In this document: positions 21,812 to 32,859 of the stretch, one piece after another
Numbering within the stretch: position 1 is the stretch's first letter
How the letters are laid out: every line of letters begins with the position of its first letter
NCBI GenBank assembly: GCA_020137815.1
Contig: CM035357.1
Span: forward strand, 1,198,974 to 1,262,973
Source of the DNA: Hormiphora californensis
Taxonomy: Eukaryota > Ctenophora > Tentaculata > Cydippida > Pleurobrachiidae
Direction: 5' to 3'
Length of the DNA: 64,000 nt
The notes under the pieces: model-generated
The model's input: only the letters and a program-made list of their open reading frames with translations
Told to the model about the DNA's origin: nothing
The model's database searches: none
Translations under genes and position numbers: made by a program

Positions 21812-23872
21812 ATATATTTCACTGGTTAATTTCGTATTAATTTCTACTAATAATAAGTTACAGTAGAACGCCGTGTGTCGCTATATATGAACCAATATAC
21901 ACGTCATCCACAATATTTCACCAACTAACATGTCTGAAAATACTTCCACATTTTTCTAATTTTCTGTTTGTTCTTGTTCTGAAAATACCAAAATTACACC
22001 ATTGTGAGTCTGAAACTAGCTCCAAAAGTTTTACTGTCTGGCGCTGCCGGACCCCATTTTGATTTTAAGATTCTTAGATCGGGTCGGCGCCGCCAGAAAT
22101 TTTACGAGCCTCAAACTTTAATATATCCACGTGCCACTTCTCTAAATCTATCCCAATCCCATCTCCCAACATATTTCTAACATCTCTATTCCTCAATCTC
22201 TAACTCCTCCCTTTCCACACAGGAGTATAAGCTTGGAGGGGAGTGGGGAACATCGGCGCCTCGAACGGAAAGGATCATCTCTCCTGCTAGAAATGCCGCC
22301 CCGTGAGACCCCCAGCCCCTTCTCCAGACCATCCACTAATAACAGTAGGGTCCCCATGAAACCTGAAGAGATGTACGGTCTGGCAGCTAGCCAGGATGGG
22401 GAGATCTTGCCCCCGCCCCTCCATCAGACCAACAGCAGACTGTGCAGAATTAACGTAGCAGGTATAGGGTTTGTGGAGTGTTTTGGGAGGTGGACAATTG
22501 CAGTGTCAATTTCCAAAAGATATGCACTGTGAAACCGATTCCAATTCCACGAGTATTCACGACATTTTACAAATAAACGAAACGTAAAAGATTCTACTTC
22601 TATTTTCCAACACTTTTCTCCCTCCCTAACAGGTCGAGAGTACCTGACAACATACGAATGTCTGGACAAATACCCAAGCACCCTTCTCGGTTGCCCAGAA
22701 CGGCGTGCTGGATTCTTCCGCCCTGAGATCGACGCCTACTACTTCAACCGATCGCGAGAATGTTTTGAGTTGATCCTAGCGTTCTACCAAACCGGCAAGA
22801 GTTACCCAGCACCCTCTCACATCTGTCCAGAACTGTACGCCGAGGAGGTTCACTTCTATGGGATACCAGAGGACGGGCTAACTGCCAGTGATCTCTCACT
22901 AGAAACTGAGGAGCAGGGAGGAGTGTTATCTTGCTGTTCTCCCACTATCCAGAGAGTTGGACAGATAACATTCCGGACAATTATGGATCCCAGATTTTCA
23001 AGGATAGCCTCTATTTGGCACTTTCTAGATATCATCTTCATCTGTATCTCGATCATGTTTATGATACTAGAAACAGATCCAAACTATGGTCACTACTTTG
23101 TGTACGAGACAATGGATCACCACGAGCCATTCATGGTAGGAATGGTCTCAATCAACAACATAATTTTCGGGCTCAACAGTCTGGTGATCATGTTCTTCAC
23201 CGTGGACATTTCTCTCAGGTTTATAACTTGGCCAGGGTTGTTGTCGTTCTGGAGAAACATTTTTAATATCCTGGATCTGCTGTCAATTGTTCCGTTTTAC
23301 ATCAGTGTGATAGCCCATGCGATGCACCCAGAAAATGAAGGAGAGGATGAGCATGGGAAGATGAGGGGATTAGACAGAAATATTTCATTTTGAAAATGTG
23401 CCGGATCTTCAGGATAATCAGGATATTCCGGTTTGTAAAGCACTCCAAAGACTTGATCGTGATTGTCAAAGTGCTCCTGACTTCACGAAAAGAACTGGGT
23501 CTCCTGGTAATTCTTTTGGGTATATCAACAATAACATTCGGCAGTATAATGTATTATATCGAGATGGATGTAAATAAAGACTTTAACTCGATCATGACGG
23601 GTTGTTGGTGGGCCTTGGTTACCATAACAACGCTAGGATACGGTGATTTGACACCCAAAACGGTGGGTGGAAAGGTGTTAGGGAGTGTGTTACTAACATT
23701 TGGCATGGTGTTCCTGACACTACCGATGACAATCATCGTCAGTAAGTTTGGAACTGTGTACGAGAATGAGAATAGGAAGCTTGCATTTGAGAGACAGAAT
23801 GGAAGGGGAGCGAGTGTGTTCGATAGTAGTATTGAGAGAAGTGGTATTGGAAAGCCAGAGCAGAATGTATGA
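19147..23872 (+). CDS. Voltage-gated potassium channel, Shaker-type (Kv)
   Basis: A six-transmembrane Kv subunit, which passes K+ across the plasma membrane on depolarisation as a tetramer. Exons inferred from GT-AG sites and matching phase: 19,147-19,274, 22,223-22,461 and 22,633-23,872; a 5' acceptor-like CTTTCAG precedes the first ATG. The protein has a ~110-residue Ser-rich N-terminus, a T1 tetramerisation domain (RLCRINVAGREY to EEVHFYGI, without the Zn-binding Cys pair of Kv2-4), S1-S3, an S4 with five basic residues at every third position (CRIFRIIRIFRFVK), the filter TTLGYGD and S6. S6 has LPMTIIV instead of Pro-X-Pro. The C-tail is only ~40 residues. Between S3 (frame ending at 23,393) and S4 (frame from about 23,360) the reading frame slips as if one base were missing; there is no room for an intron. 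This is a sequence error or an inactivating mutation. Confidence 0.92.
20068..21807. repeat. Four (CT)n microsatellites in the Kv intron
   Basis: Long pyrimidine runs on the + strand at about 20,068-20,220, 20,837-20,906, 21,282-21,381 and 21,712-21,807, all in the same orientation within the 2.9-kb first intron of the Kv gene. They generate spurious Leu/Ser and Arg/Glu frames. Between them is unremarkable AT-rich DNA plus a purine-rich (GAGAG)n stretch near 21,475-21,560. Confidence 0.9.
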
Positions 23873-23874
23873 TA

Positions 23875-24830
23875 TATTGATTTGTGTTGATTTTTAACTG
23901 ATTTGATGCTTTCGGAAATTTGGGTGTTTATGCAGGTTCAAAGCCGCGGGCGATAGAGCAAACCATTTTCAATGCCGTTCTTTTCACTGTGATCTGAAAT
24001 TGCTCTTTCGCCCAATATTTCACACTCAGCAATTGTGTTGAATTGTTCATACTTTCTTCTGCGGAGCACGAACACAGTATCAGGCGACTCAGCAATTGTG
24101 TGCCATGTGGTCAAATTCGAAGCACTTTTGTCGACACAGGTGTCGTCACGGCATTGTGGTATTGTGTGTGTGTCAGACTCTCAGACTCTCAGACAATGTA
24201 ACTACTGGTGACCTGATGTGTGTGGCAGCGCCGCTTGTACTACATACAGAATTGTGATGTTGTGATGGAAGTCAAAGTGATGCATTGCTGTGGCAGGTGG
24301 CTGATGCATTGTCGAGCTGTGACAATTATGTCGGATGACCACGTGTGATCGCAGTGTAATTCACACTCTGAGTCACACAGTCTAGTCACAGTCCCAGGAA
24401 TATTGGGAGACAGTGGCGGCAGCATTGTATCGAATCAAAGTGATAACAGCGTTGGTTTTGTGGTTTCTGAACTAAATAACAGTAAATGACAAACACAACA
24501 ACAACATCAACTAATAATATACTGAAAATATCTCTCTTTCGTTCTTCCTAATATTATACAGAAAATATCCCTTTCTTTCTTACTATGTAATAGGAGTCCT
24601 ATGTCCGGTGAGAAGTGCCCTGTTTCTATCTGTCAGTAATACTTGTTCTGTAAAAAGTAAGCACACTACGGACTCTAAATTAGGAATACAATTAGCAGGA
24701 AAATTTGGCTCTCTCACTCTCTAGTCACATTGTCAATTTAGAGTCTTTCCATTGTATATCTTTCAGTCCCCTAATCCGAACCCTATACTTCTGCTCAGAT
24801 CAGGTTGGCACCGCCTGGCACTGTCAGGCT
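23875..24830. other. Intergenic between Kv and TMEM30
   Basis: The 3' flank of the Kv gene and convergent 3' flank of the CDC50 gene. No coding motif. The words TCTGGCGCT and GGCGCCGCC near 24,790-24,900 also occur upstream of the Kv exon 2 (22,038-22,096), so both sides of the channel gene share a short repeat. Confidence 0.45.
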
Positions 24831-24831
24831 G

Positions 24832-24948
24832 ACAGTACCACTGAGACAGGAATCCTAGGCTTCTGTTGTCTGGCGCTACTCAGATCAGGTTGGCGCCGCC
24901 TGACAGTACCACTGAGACAGGAATCCTAGGCTTCTGTTGTCTGGCCGG
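24832..24948. repeat. Tandem duplication over TMEM30 stop codon
   Basis: About 70 bp repeated: GACAGTACCACTGAGACAGG through CTTCTGTTGTCTGGC occurs at 24,832-24,876 and 24,902-24,946. The right copy includes the last six coding residues and the stop of TMEM30, so the 3' end of the gene has been duplicated into its 3' flank. Confidence 0.8.
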
Positions 24949-27900
24949 TTGTGGCCTTGAAGTTCTCCAACTGCTCATCAATCTTCTTTCGTCGGGCGTG
25001 TCGTTTCCTGGACGTAGAGATAAGGAGTTAGTAAAATAGAGATAAGGAGTTAGTAATAGTAAAATAACGACACATTAGAGAGCTGAGGAGAAGTAGATAC
25101 AGTACATGGTCATCTGAAATAACAACAGATGTATTGTAGATTTGGATATTGTACTGTGCGGGTACAGTATCTAAATCTACAATGCATCTGTAGAACTAGC
25201 TGGGTCAGATGTACAATGTACATGATCATAATCATCATAATCATCTCATTGATGTATTCGTTGATGTATAAGATAAACTGTGTCACAAGTTCTGGTTCGA
25301 CAGGTTCCAGGGTGACTTACGTTCTAGTTTTCCTTGAGATAACGATAAAGAACAAGGCGGCCAAGAGGCACGCAATGCCCACAAATGTATAAGCAGAACC
25401 AAGGAAGAGAGATCTCCCTCCCATCCAAGAAGTTTCAGCGAGCCGGATAAATTTGCTACCCCTGAAATCTTTTACTTGGTAACCTGCGGTTTGTTAGATA
25501 CGGATTGTTAAGGAAAATTAACTGAGATATTGCTTGGTTTTTGGCTAAACACGCCGGCCTTTTCCAGCGATATTTGAGCCGCCTGGAAGTGACCTCATCC
25601 GCAGTGCAGTGGTTACACTTGCGAGAGGAGTGAGCCGCGCAAACAGCTACACTGGAAAATCACTTTCATCACAACAGAGTCGCCGCGCGCTACGTTGAAA
25701 TCTTATACTGACTGTGGACGAAAATTGCCACAACAACATCACTTTTGTAAAGTGAGACTTTGAGATCTCGTGTGGAAACACTGAATTCAGCATGAAAAGG
25801 ATACGGTAGGTAATGTTGAGCATATATTCCCCAGGATCAAGTCTGACTCTGGCGTATAGTTTGGTGAAGGAAGGGAAGGCAGCAGGATTCATCCAGTTTA
25901 TCAAATGTTCGTCATTAACTTGGCTTGGCAGGAAGGGTACCCCGCCTTTATCCTGCCAAACCTTCCAATCTCTAGGCCAGGAAAACGCCGTGGAATTAGC
26001 TGGGGAAGAGGGAGAATGGGGTTGGAAAATGGAAACTGACTGGAAATTAGCAACATAATAAAACTAATAACTACTCCTGTTATTCATTGTCTTGTTCGGT
26101 TCGACCTCCCTAGCAGTATAAACGAGATACTCACACTGGAATCCCTCTGGTACTATAAACTTGTACTGCCTATCAGTCTCCCAGGAAATATTTGTTGTGT
26201 TCAGATCGATCTCCTTCCAATTTCCATCCTTTCTTAGTTAATTTTGAATGTATCCAGAAAGAAACTGTTAGCTATAGCTCCCCGAGGGGTAGTATGCTTT
26301 ACCATCTTCATCTGAAGTGGGGATTAGGAAAGATAGAAAGGGAAGATGGAACAAACGCAGATCACTTGTCATAATACCTATGACTGTAAGTCGCTCACAC
26401 AGCATTTAATTCGGCTCGGTCCGGAGAGGGAAGACAAATAAGGGCAGGTCGGTAGAACTTCGACAGAATTTAGGGCAGGTCAATTTAGGGCAGGTCTGAA
26501 TTTAGGGCAGCTCTGAATTTAGGGCGGGTCTGAATTTAGGGCAGGTCTGAATTTAGGGCAGGTCAATTTAGGGCAGGTCTGAATTTAGGGCAGGTCTGAA
26601 TATTCAGAGTGACTGAGAGTTAGTCGGATGATAGGTATTTAATGATCTTATGATGGTTGAGAGTGAGTTAGGAGGATACAAATATTTAGGAATTCTTTGG
26701 GGGAGATTTAATATTATTTACTTGTTACAATAGTTATTGAGAGATATTAGAAGATAAGAATTTGGGTCAATGTTTTAGATGAGTAGGAATAGCGAGAAGC
26801 CACGTACAGGGGATTGTGCGACGTGCCGAGAGGAGAAGCTGCCACGTCAGCCTAGGAAAGCCTGAGAAAGCCTGAGAAAGAGGTGACCAGGGAGCGAGAT
26901 ATGAGAGGAGGGAATTTTCGATTTTTCTTCAATTTTTCGTTAATAACGGCATAAATTTACATTTAACCGATAGTTCAGCCTAGGCTGACGTGACAGCTTC
27001 TCCTCTCGGCACGTCGCACAATCCCCTGTACGTGGCTTCTCGCTATTCCTACTCATCTAAAACATTGACCCAAATTCTTATCTTATAATATCTCTCCATA
27101 ACTATTGTAACAAGTAAATAATATTAAATTGACCTGCCCTAAATTCCGACCTGCCCTAAATTCAGACCTGCCCTAAATTCAGACCCGCCCTAAATTCAGA
27201 GCTGCCCTAAATTCAGAGCTGCCCTAAATTCTGTCGAAGTTCTACCGATTAATGTACCTACAAACTACTCTCACCGTTTGATGGTGATTACAAACTCTCA
27301 CCGTTTCTGTAAGGTTCGCAGTACTGATCTAAACAGTCAGCTTGTTCATCACCCAGCAACTGCGCAAAAGACTGGGATCTCCTGTACATTCTATGGTTCT
27401 GATAGTAGTTAGTTAACCCATACAAGAGCATGATCTCGTTACTATCACTGACAGAATCTGGGACTGTCAGACTGAAAAGGAAGGGGGAGATATCATAGCA
27501 CTGGCAAGTGCCCCGGGCCCAAAAGGGGGGTGTGGGGGCAGAGCCCCCACCTTAGAAATACCCTCTAACTCAAAAAACAAAAGAGAGAGCACACGCAACA
27601 CTTCTACACACAAGCGCGTGAAAACCTGCCAGTGCTACTATATACCATTGCAGATTTCGGGGTTTTTGATGCTTTAAAAAAGCATGTTCCAGATGAAGTA
27701 GAGAGCTGAAATTTTGTACTCTGGGGGCCCTCATATAGGAGAAGAGGCATGCAAATTTTCAGAACGATCGGATTTAAGGTAAACATTTGCCAGAGGGGTC
27801 CCAAAATGCAAAAATGTAAGGAGGGGGAGGGGAGGGGGAGGGGAGGGGGAGGGGAGGGGGAGGGGGAGGAGGACGCTTTTTTTTATCTTTGAGTGTTCTC

Positions 27901-30900
27901 CTAAACCACAAATAGTAGAGACTTGCCGTTTGGAACAGTGGTTCCTTACATCATTGCGCTCGGTAATAGCTGTGTGAGAACTTCGAAATCGCCATAGTTC
28001 ATTAATTAGTCATTAATTAGTCATTAAATATTCATTTAAACCATGGTCGCGATATGACACGACTCGAAGGTCACAGAATCTTGAAACCGGTCTTATTCGA
28101 CGCGGAATCATCGATTTATGGGGGGTCTTACTCGGGACAAAAATCTCTATCTCGCACCGTTTAGCCGTTATTTGCATATTTATGCACCTATTCACGATTT
28201 TATGCATATTTTCAATATTTTCACTTCGGCTGGTCCTAGAACGTTTTCATGGACATATTTCGACGCAAAATAGTCTATTTATGGGGGGTCGTCCCCCGGA
28301 CAAAAAGTCGTATCTCGCATCGTTAAGCCGTTATTTGCATATTTATGCACCGATTCATGATTTAATGCATATTCTGAATATTTCCAGTTCGGCTGGTCCT
28401 AGAACGTTTTCATGGACATATTCCGGCGCAGAATAGTCGATTTATGGGGGGTCTTACTCGGGACAAAAATCTCTATCTGGCACCGTTCAGCCGTTATTTG
28501 CATATTTATGCACCGATTCATGATTTAATGCATATTCTTAATATTTCCACTTTGGCTGGTCCTAGAACGTTTTCATGGACATATTCCGGCGCAGAATAGT
28601 CGATTTATGGGGGGTCGTCCCCCTGACAAAAAGTCGTATCTCTCACCGTTTAGTCGTTATTCGCATATTTATGAACTATTCAAATTCGAAAATATGCAAA
28701 AATCAGAAAAAATAGCTTTTTTCAATTTAACACCAAAAAGAACAGAAATTAAGTCCAAAAACCAATTAAATAAATTAGTTTGGATGCCCGGGCCCATGTG
28801 GTGTCACGGGGGTATCAACTTTAGGCTAATGCCATAAATGATGTATATCGAGAGAGATAAAGGCAAAGGAAATTAGGATAGAAAGAGTGAGATATAATCA
28901 AGAAAGACGGAGAGAGAAAAAATGAGAGATATAGTGGAAGAAACAGTGAGAGAGAAAGAGAGAGAGAAATAGTGTGAGAGAGAGAGAGATAGATAGAGAT
29001 AGAAAGATTGAAGCATAACAATTAACAATTAACGAGATATGCCGTTAATTATGGCAGTAGCCTAAAGTTGATACCCCCGTGACACCACATGGGCCCGGGC
29101 ATCCAAACTAATTTATTTAATTGGTTTTTGGACTTAATTAGGGAATATATGTTCTTTCTTTCTTGTATTTTGTGATAACTGTAGTCACATCCCACTTCTT
29201 GCTTACAGAGTGTTTTATTTCATAAAAGTACACTGAACACTGTTCAGTGTACTTTTATGAAATAAAATGTAGTGTGAGCTACACAGACCACTTCCTAACA
29301 TGTCTTACATTTGAGAAGCACACTCGCAACTAGATCCTTTAGCAAGCCCTTCCAGCTTCTCTGGGCAGGTAGAACTGGGATTTCCCTTTATCTTACAGTT
29401 GGTGTAGTCGTAGTCGTATTCATAAATCTGGGAGGGGAACGGTTACACGAAACGGTTACCATAGTTACACGACACGGTTACCATGGTTACACCAAACGGT
29501 TACCATAGTTACACGACATGGTTACCATGGTTACACGACATGGTTACCATGGTTACACGACATGGTTACCATGGTTACACCAAACGGTTACCATAGTTAC
29601 ACCACACGGTTACCATGGTTACACCACACAGTTACCGTGATTACACGACATGATTACCATAGAAAGAGACAAAGAGAATAACTTGACTTTACCTTGGTAG
29701 ATTGAACCAGGAGCGCCACACCAATTGGTATGAACAGTAGCCCAGTTACAACGAACAGTGTCACCACCTTCTGTGTTGTAATTACCAGCATACAGCATGG
29801 CTTCATCTTCTGTTGGTAGAGTTTACCCTCTGAAAACACAGAGTTTGTGGTTGTATGGTGCTGGTATGTTTAGAGAACAACTAGGGACATGGATAGGAAT
29901 GCAGTTTTACAATGGTGGAGTTGAACATGACATGAGGGCAGTAACTCTATCTTGCCAGTTACATTTGCGATTTGGTGCTCCAAGACCCCTTTAGAAGTTG
30001 GTGTGGATGAAATTGGATGGAGCTTATTGTTGAAGTAGAGAAGATCTCTAGATCTCTACATTCTATTGTTTGTGGGACTGGTATATAACAGCTACTGTAA
30101 TACAGCTAGCTACATGTACAATCAAATCAAATTTATTGGCTCCAAGCTTGTTGGGGGTATTGTCATTTAGCCAAGTTTGGCAGGTCGGTAGAACTTCGAC
30201 AGAATTTAGGGCAGGTCAATTTAGGGCAGGTTTAGGAACCGACCGGACCAAGTAAACAACCAATTGGAACTCGTTATTTAGGTCATGTGACTGGTTATCA
30301 GCCAATCAGGGACCAGTATTTCCTGATTCGGTCGGTTCCTGCTTTGAAGTTTGAACTCATTTGTGGATCAATTAGGGCAGGTCTGAATTTAGGGCAGCTC
30401 TGAATTTCGGGCGGGTCTGAATTTAGGGCAGGTCTGAATACTAAGCATGTGAATGTGATTCGGGGGAGCTTATCAGCGGTGTGAGACGATACGAGATATA
30501 TAGAACATGATTCGGGGAAGCCAATCAGGAGTGTTAGACGATATGAGATACGATTTGGGGAAGGTTTCTATCGCTTTCCATCCCTATATACCGCGTGGGC
30601 CAATAAAAAATGGAGGGTCTAAAATCTTAGATTTCTCCGGCACCTTAATTCCAATGGTTCTGAAATTTTGACACAATGTTGTTGAGCTTATGCGGGGGGG
30701 GGGGGGGGGGGGGACATGTTAATTGTTAATAAATCACCTCTTTTTTCGATTTTGTTAATTAACGTTAATTAACAAAATTAACAAAATTAACAAATGCTAA
30801 AAGACTGTTCTTATTGGTTGATAATACGACTTTAACTGGTTTAATTTTATAGTTTAATGAATTATCTAACACATATATACCCAAACAAGGCCTTTTCCGA

Positions 30901-32826
30901 TAACCAAAGTCCGACATACAGGTTTTTTGGCTCAAAATCGATAAAATTCCAAAAGTTACAAATATTTCAATTTAGCGTATAAAATCTCACTTAAACGTAA
31001 TTTTTAAATTAGTAATCGATTCTTTGAACTTAATAAGATGATGTACAACGTTTCTGTTGAAAAAAGAAATAAAATTTTCCCAAAATCAATTTTTTGGTCA
31101 AGGATTGAAAATTTGCTTCGCTACAAATCCTTGTGTTTTTTTAGAAAAATAGATTTTTGGGATATTTTTCGTTTTAAGGTAAATTCATGAGTCTTATTTA
31201 GTTTTTAGGGTGCGAAAATGTGGATTAGGCTCATTTGACTTCAATTGCGGTTTAGTTTGGCTAGTATTTATTAACATTAACAAAATGGAATAAATCGCTG
31301 TAGAAAAGCCGTAGTAGAGGTAGTAGGGGTATGTAAATCGTACAGAATGAACAACTTTGCTCGCAGAACAAGTGTTAAATACTAAAAATACGTGCTAAAG
31401 GGGATTTAGATGGCATAAATGGCATTTGTTAACGTTTGTTAACTTTTTGTTAATTTTGTTAATAAATCACCTGTTTTCTCGATGTTAATATTAACAAAGT
31501 TAACAAAATTAACATGTCCCCCCCCCCCGCTTATGCCAGATATGTGTACAGAGTTTCAAGTCCAAAACTGCAGAAATTCATTAATGAACCTAAATTCCTG
31601 TTTTTAAGCCAATGCAGGTGTTTTCTATTCCATGTATTTTCGTTTTCCAGGAACCTCTTTGCACTCCACACCGGATATGTGATACTGGGTATGTACAACA
31701 AGGGGAATTCTAGACCTATTGCAATCTTGCTAACAAGATTTTGGCACACCCTGTTTACGTTTCTTGTTGCTTGAATGGAGGTCACATGACGCTTGTTGTT
31801 ACCAATCAGTATAAGCATTAGCAAGCTTCCATTAGCAAGTTTTCGATTTACTAATGTCTCAACTAACGGTTTGTCAATGAACTATCGGCTAAATGTAAAT
31901 TGATGCCGTTATTAACGAAAAATTGGAGAAAAATCGAAAATTCTCTCCTCTCATATCTCGCTCCCTGGTCACCTCTTTCTCAGATCACACGGTCCACGCC
32001 AGTCTAGGCTGACGTGGCAGCTTCTCCTCTCGGCACGTCGCACAATCCCCTGTACGTGGCTTCTCGCTATTCCTACTCATCTAAAACATTGACCCAAATT
32101 CTTATCTTCTAATATCTCTACATAACTATTGTAACAAGTAAATAATATTAAATCTCCCCCAAAGAATTCCTAAATATCTGTATCCTCCTAACTCACTCTC
32201 AACCATCATAAGATCATTAAATACCTATCATCCGACTAACTCTCAGTCACTCTGAGTATTTAGACCTGTCCTAAATTCAGACCTGCCCTAAATTGACCTG
32301 CCCTAAATTCAGACCTGCCCTAAATTCAGACCCGCCCTAAATTCAGAGCTGCACTAAATTCAGATCTGCCCTAAATTGACATGCCCTACATTCAGACCTG
32401 CCCTAAATTCAGACCCGCCCTAAATTCAGAGCTGCGCTAAATTCAGACCTGCCCTAAATTGACCTGCCCTAAATTCTTTCGAAGTTCTACCGGGGTTCTA
32501 CCGATCTGCCCCAAGTTTTTATGACAGGTGTACACTTTATAGCAGTGAGAAGAAGTGGTGGAGTTGTTTGGGACATGATTTCTTACCAAAAAAGGGGCGG
32601 ACAGTTTCAAACTATATTATTTCTTATAGGAACCGACCGAATCAGGAAATACTGGTCCCTGATTGGCTGATAACCAGTCATGTGACCTAAATAACGAGTT
32701 CTGATTGGTTGCTTACTTGTGTCAGTCGGTTCCTGATTTCTTACCCCTGGGTTTATGGAGATGCTCTTTATCAGGATCATCGTCCTTAGCAAGACAACCA
32801 CACACACTAGCAAACGGTAATACCAT
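24926..32826 (-). CDS. TMEM30: CDC50/TMEM30 family protein, P4-ATPase (flippase) beta subunit
   Basis: CDC50 proteins escort P4-ATPases out of the ER and are needed for phospholipid flipping. Eight exons join in consistent phase: 32,745-32,826 (ATG), 29,693-29,829, 29,324-29,427, 27,302-27,471, 26,135-26,311, 25,805-25,999, 25,321-25,483 and 24,926-25,007 (stop). Exon 2 carries TM1 with the family motif LLFIPIGVALLV. Exon 3 is a Cys-rich loop (TNCKIKGN, STCPEKL). Exon 4 has LLYGLTNYYQNHRMYRRS. Exon 5 has GAIANSFF (family 'PCGAIANS', Cys lost). Exon 6 has INWMNPAAFPSFTKLYARV. Exon 7 has ETSWMGGRSLFLGSAYTFVG and TM2. The tail is basic. N-glycosylation sequons (NTT, NST, NIT) occur in the ectodomain. 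Exon 5 contains a +1 and a -1 frame break that cancel; read literally it hits a stop, so a base-level error or decay is likely. The start codon choice gives a 27-residue acidic N-terminus before exon 2. Confidence 0.88.
26442..27249. mobile_element. Fold-back element of the GGGCAGGTC family (TMEM30 intron)
   Basis: Termini read AGGGCAGGTCGGTAGAACTTCG (in parts) and its complement. Inside each end is an array of ~17-bp units (GGGCAGGTCTGAATTTA). The centre holds inverted copies of the block containing GAGCGAGATATGAGAGGAGG and GCACGTCGCACAATCCCCTG. The family recurs at 30,178-30,440, about 31,600-32,505, 34,998-35,102 and 36,055-36,826. No protein is encoded; probably a non-autonomous DNA transposon. 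Superfamily unresolved. Confidence 0.75.
27824..27870. repeat. (GGGGAGG)n simple repeat
   Basis: Purine-only run in TMEM30 intron 3, flanked by intronic DNA without coding signal. Confidence 0.85.
28085..28650. repeat. Tandem repeat, about 162-bp unit, 3.5 copies
   Basis: The word ATTTATGGGGGGTC recurs near 28,112, 28,278, 28,439 and 28,602. Units also share GCCGTTATTTGCATATTTATGC and CCTAGAACGTTTTCATGGAC. It lies in TMEM30 intron 3. Frames across it are repeat artefacts. Confidence 0.85.
28743..29145. mobile_element. Fold-back element with ~80-bp arms around a (GAGA)n core
   Basis: Left arm 28,743-28,832 (TTAAGTCCAAAAACCAATT ... GATGCCCGGGCCCATG) is inverted at 29,058-29,145. The intervening 220 bp are purine-rich GAGA-type repeats. 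It lies in TMEM30 intron 3. No coding content. Confidence 0.75.
29213..29267. repeat. Perfect 55-bp palindrome
   Basis: Left arm 29,213-29,239 and right arm 29,241-29,267 are exact inverted repeats of 27 bp with one central base (C at 29,240). It could extrude as a cruciform. It sits 57 bp from TMEM30 exon 3 (29,324), inside intron 3. Confidence 0.9.
29436..29665. repeat. 22-bp minisatellite (GGTTACCATGGTTACACGACAT)
   Basis: About ten units, each containing the palindrome GGTTACCATGGTTAC or a one-base variant. It fills most of TMEM30 intron 2 between exons at 29,324-29,427 and 29,693-29,829. Confidence 0.88.
30236..30342. mobile_element. hAT-like MITE, copy 1
   Basis: About 107 bp with ends AGGAACCGACCG and CGGTCGGTTCCTG and a central GGTCATGTGAC near-palindrome. 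It is nested in the GGGCAGGTC-family array in TMEM30 intron 1. No 8-bp target duplication is seen here, unlike the other two copies. Confidence 0.75.
30694..31527. mobile_element. Fold-back element with poly-G termini and 8-bp target duplication
   Basis: Begins with ~20 G then GACATGTTAATTG and ends with the complementary AACATGTCCCCC run. The subterminal regions are rich in TTAACAAAATTAACA repeats in inverted orientation. GCTTATGC flanks both sides (30,686-30,693 and 31,528-31,535), an 8-bp target duplication as made by hAT and some other DNA transposons. No transposase frame is present. It lies in TMEM30 intron 1. Confidence 0.85.
31600..32505. mobile_element. GGGCAGGTC-family element, second copy
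   Basis: Matches 36,055-36,826 over nearly its whole length (TTTTCTATTCCATGTATTTTCG, GCACGTCGCACAATCCCCTG, then GACCTGCCCTAAATTCA units ending TTCGAAGTTCTACCG). It shares its right half, inverted, with 26,442-26,900. Lies in TMEM30 intron 1. Confidence 0.7.
32627..32735. mobile_element. hAT-like MITE, copy 2, at TMEM30 splice donor
   Basis: 109 bp with termini TAGGAACCGACCGAA and CAGTCGGTTCCTG. ATTTCTTA flanks both sides (32,619-32,626 and 32,736-32,743). The right flank is intron positions 2-9 of TMEM30 intron 1 (donor GTAAGAAAT on the minus strand), so the element sits immediately downstream of the 5' splice site and its duplication repeats most of the donor. Confidence 0.88.
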
Positions 32827-32859
32827 CTTTCACCTGATATCTGTTACATACTACTGCTA

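Noticed and set aside
20000-21830. Leu/Ser and Arg/Glu repeat frames
   Set aside because: Artefacts of (CT)n microsatellites.
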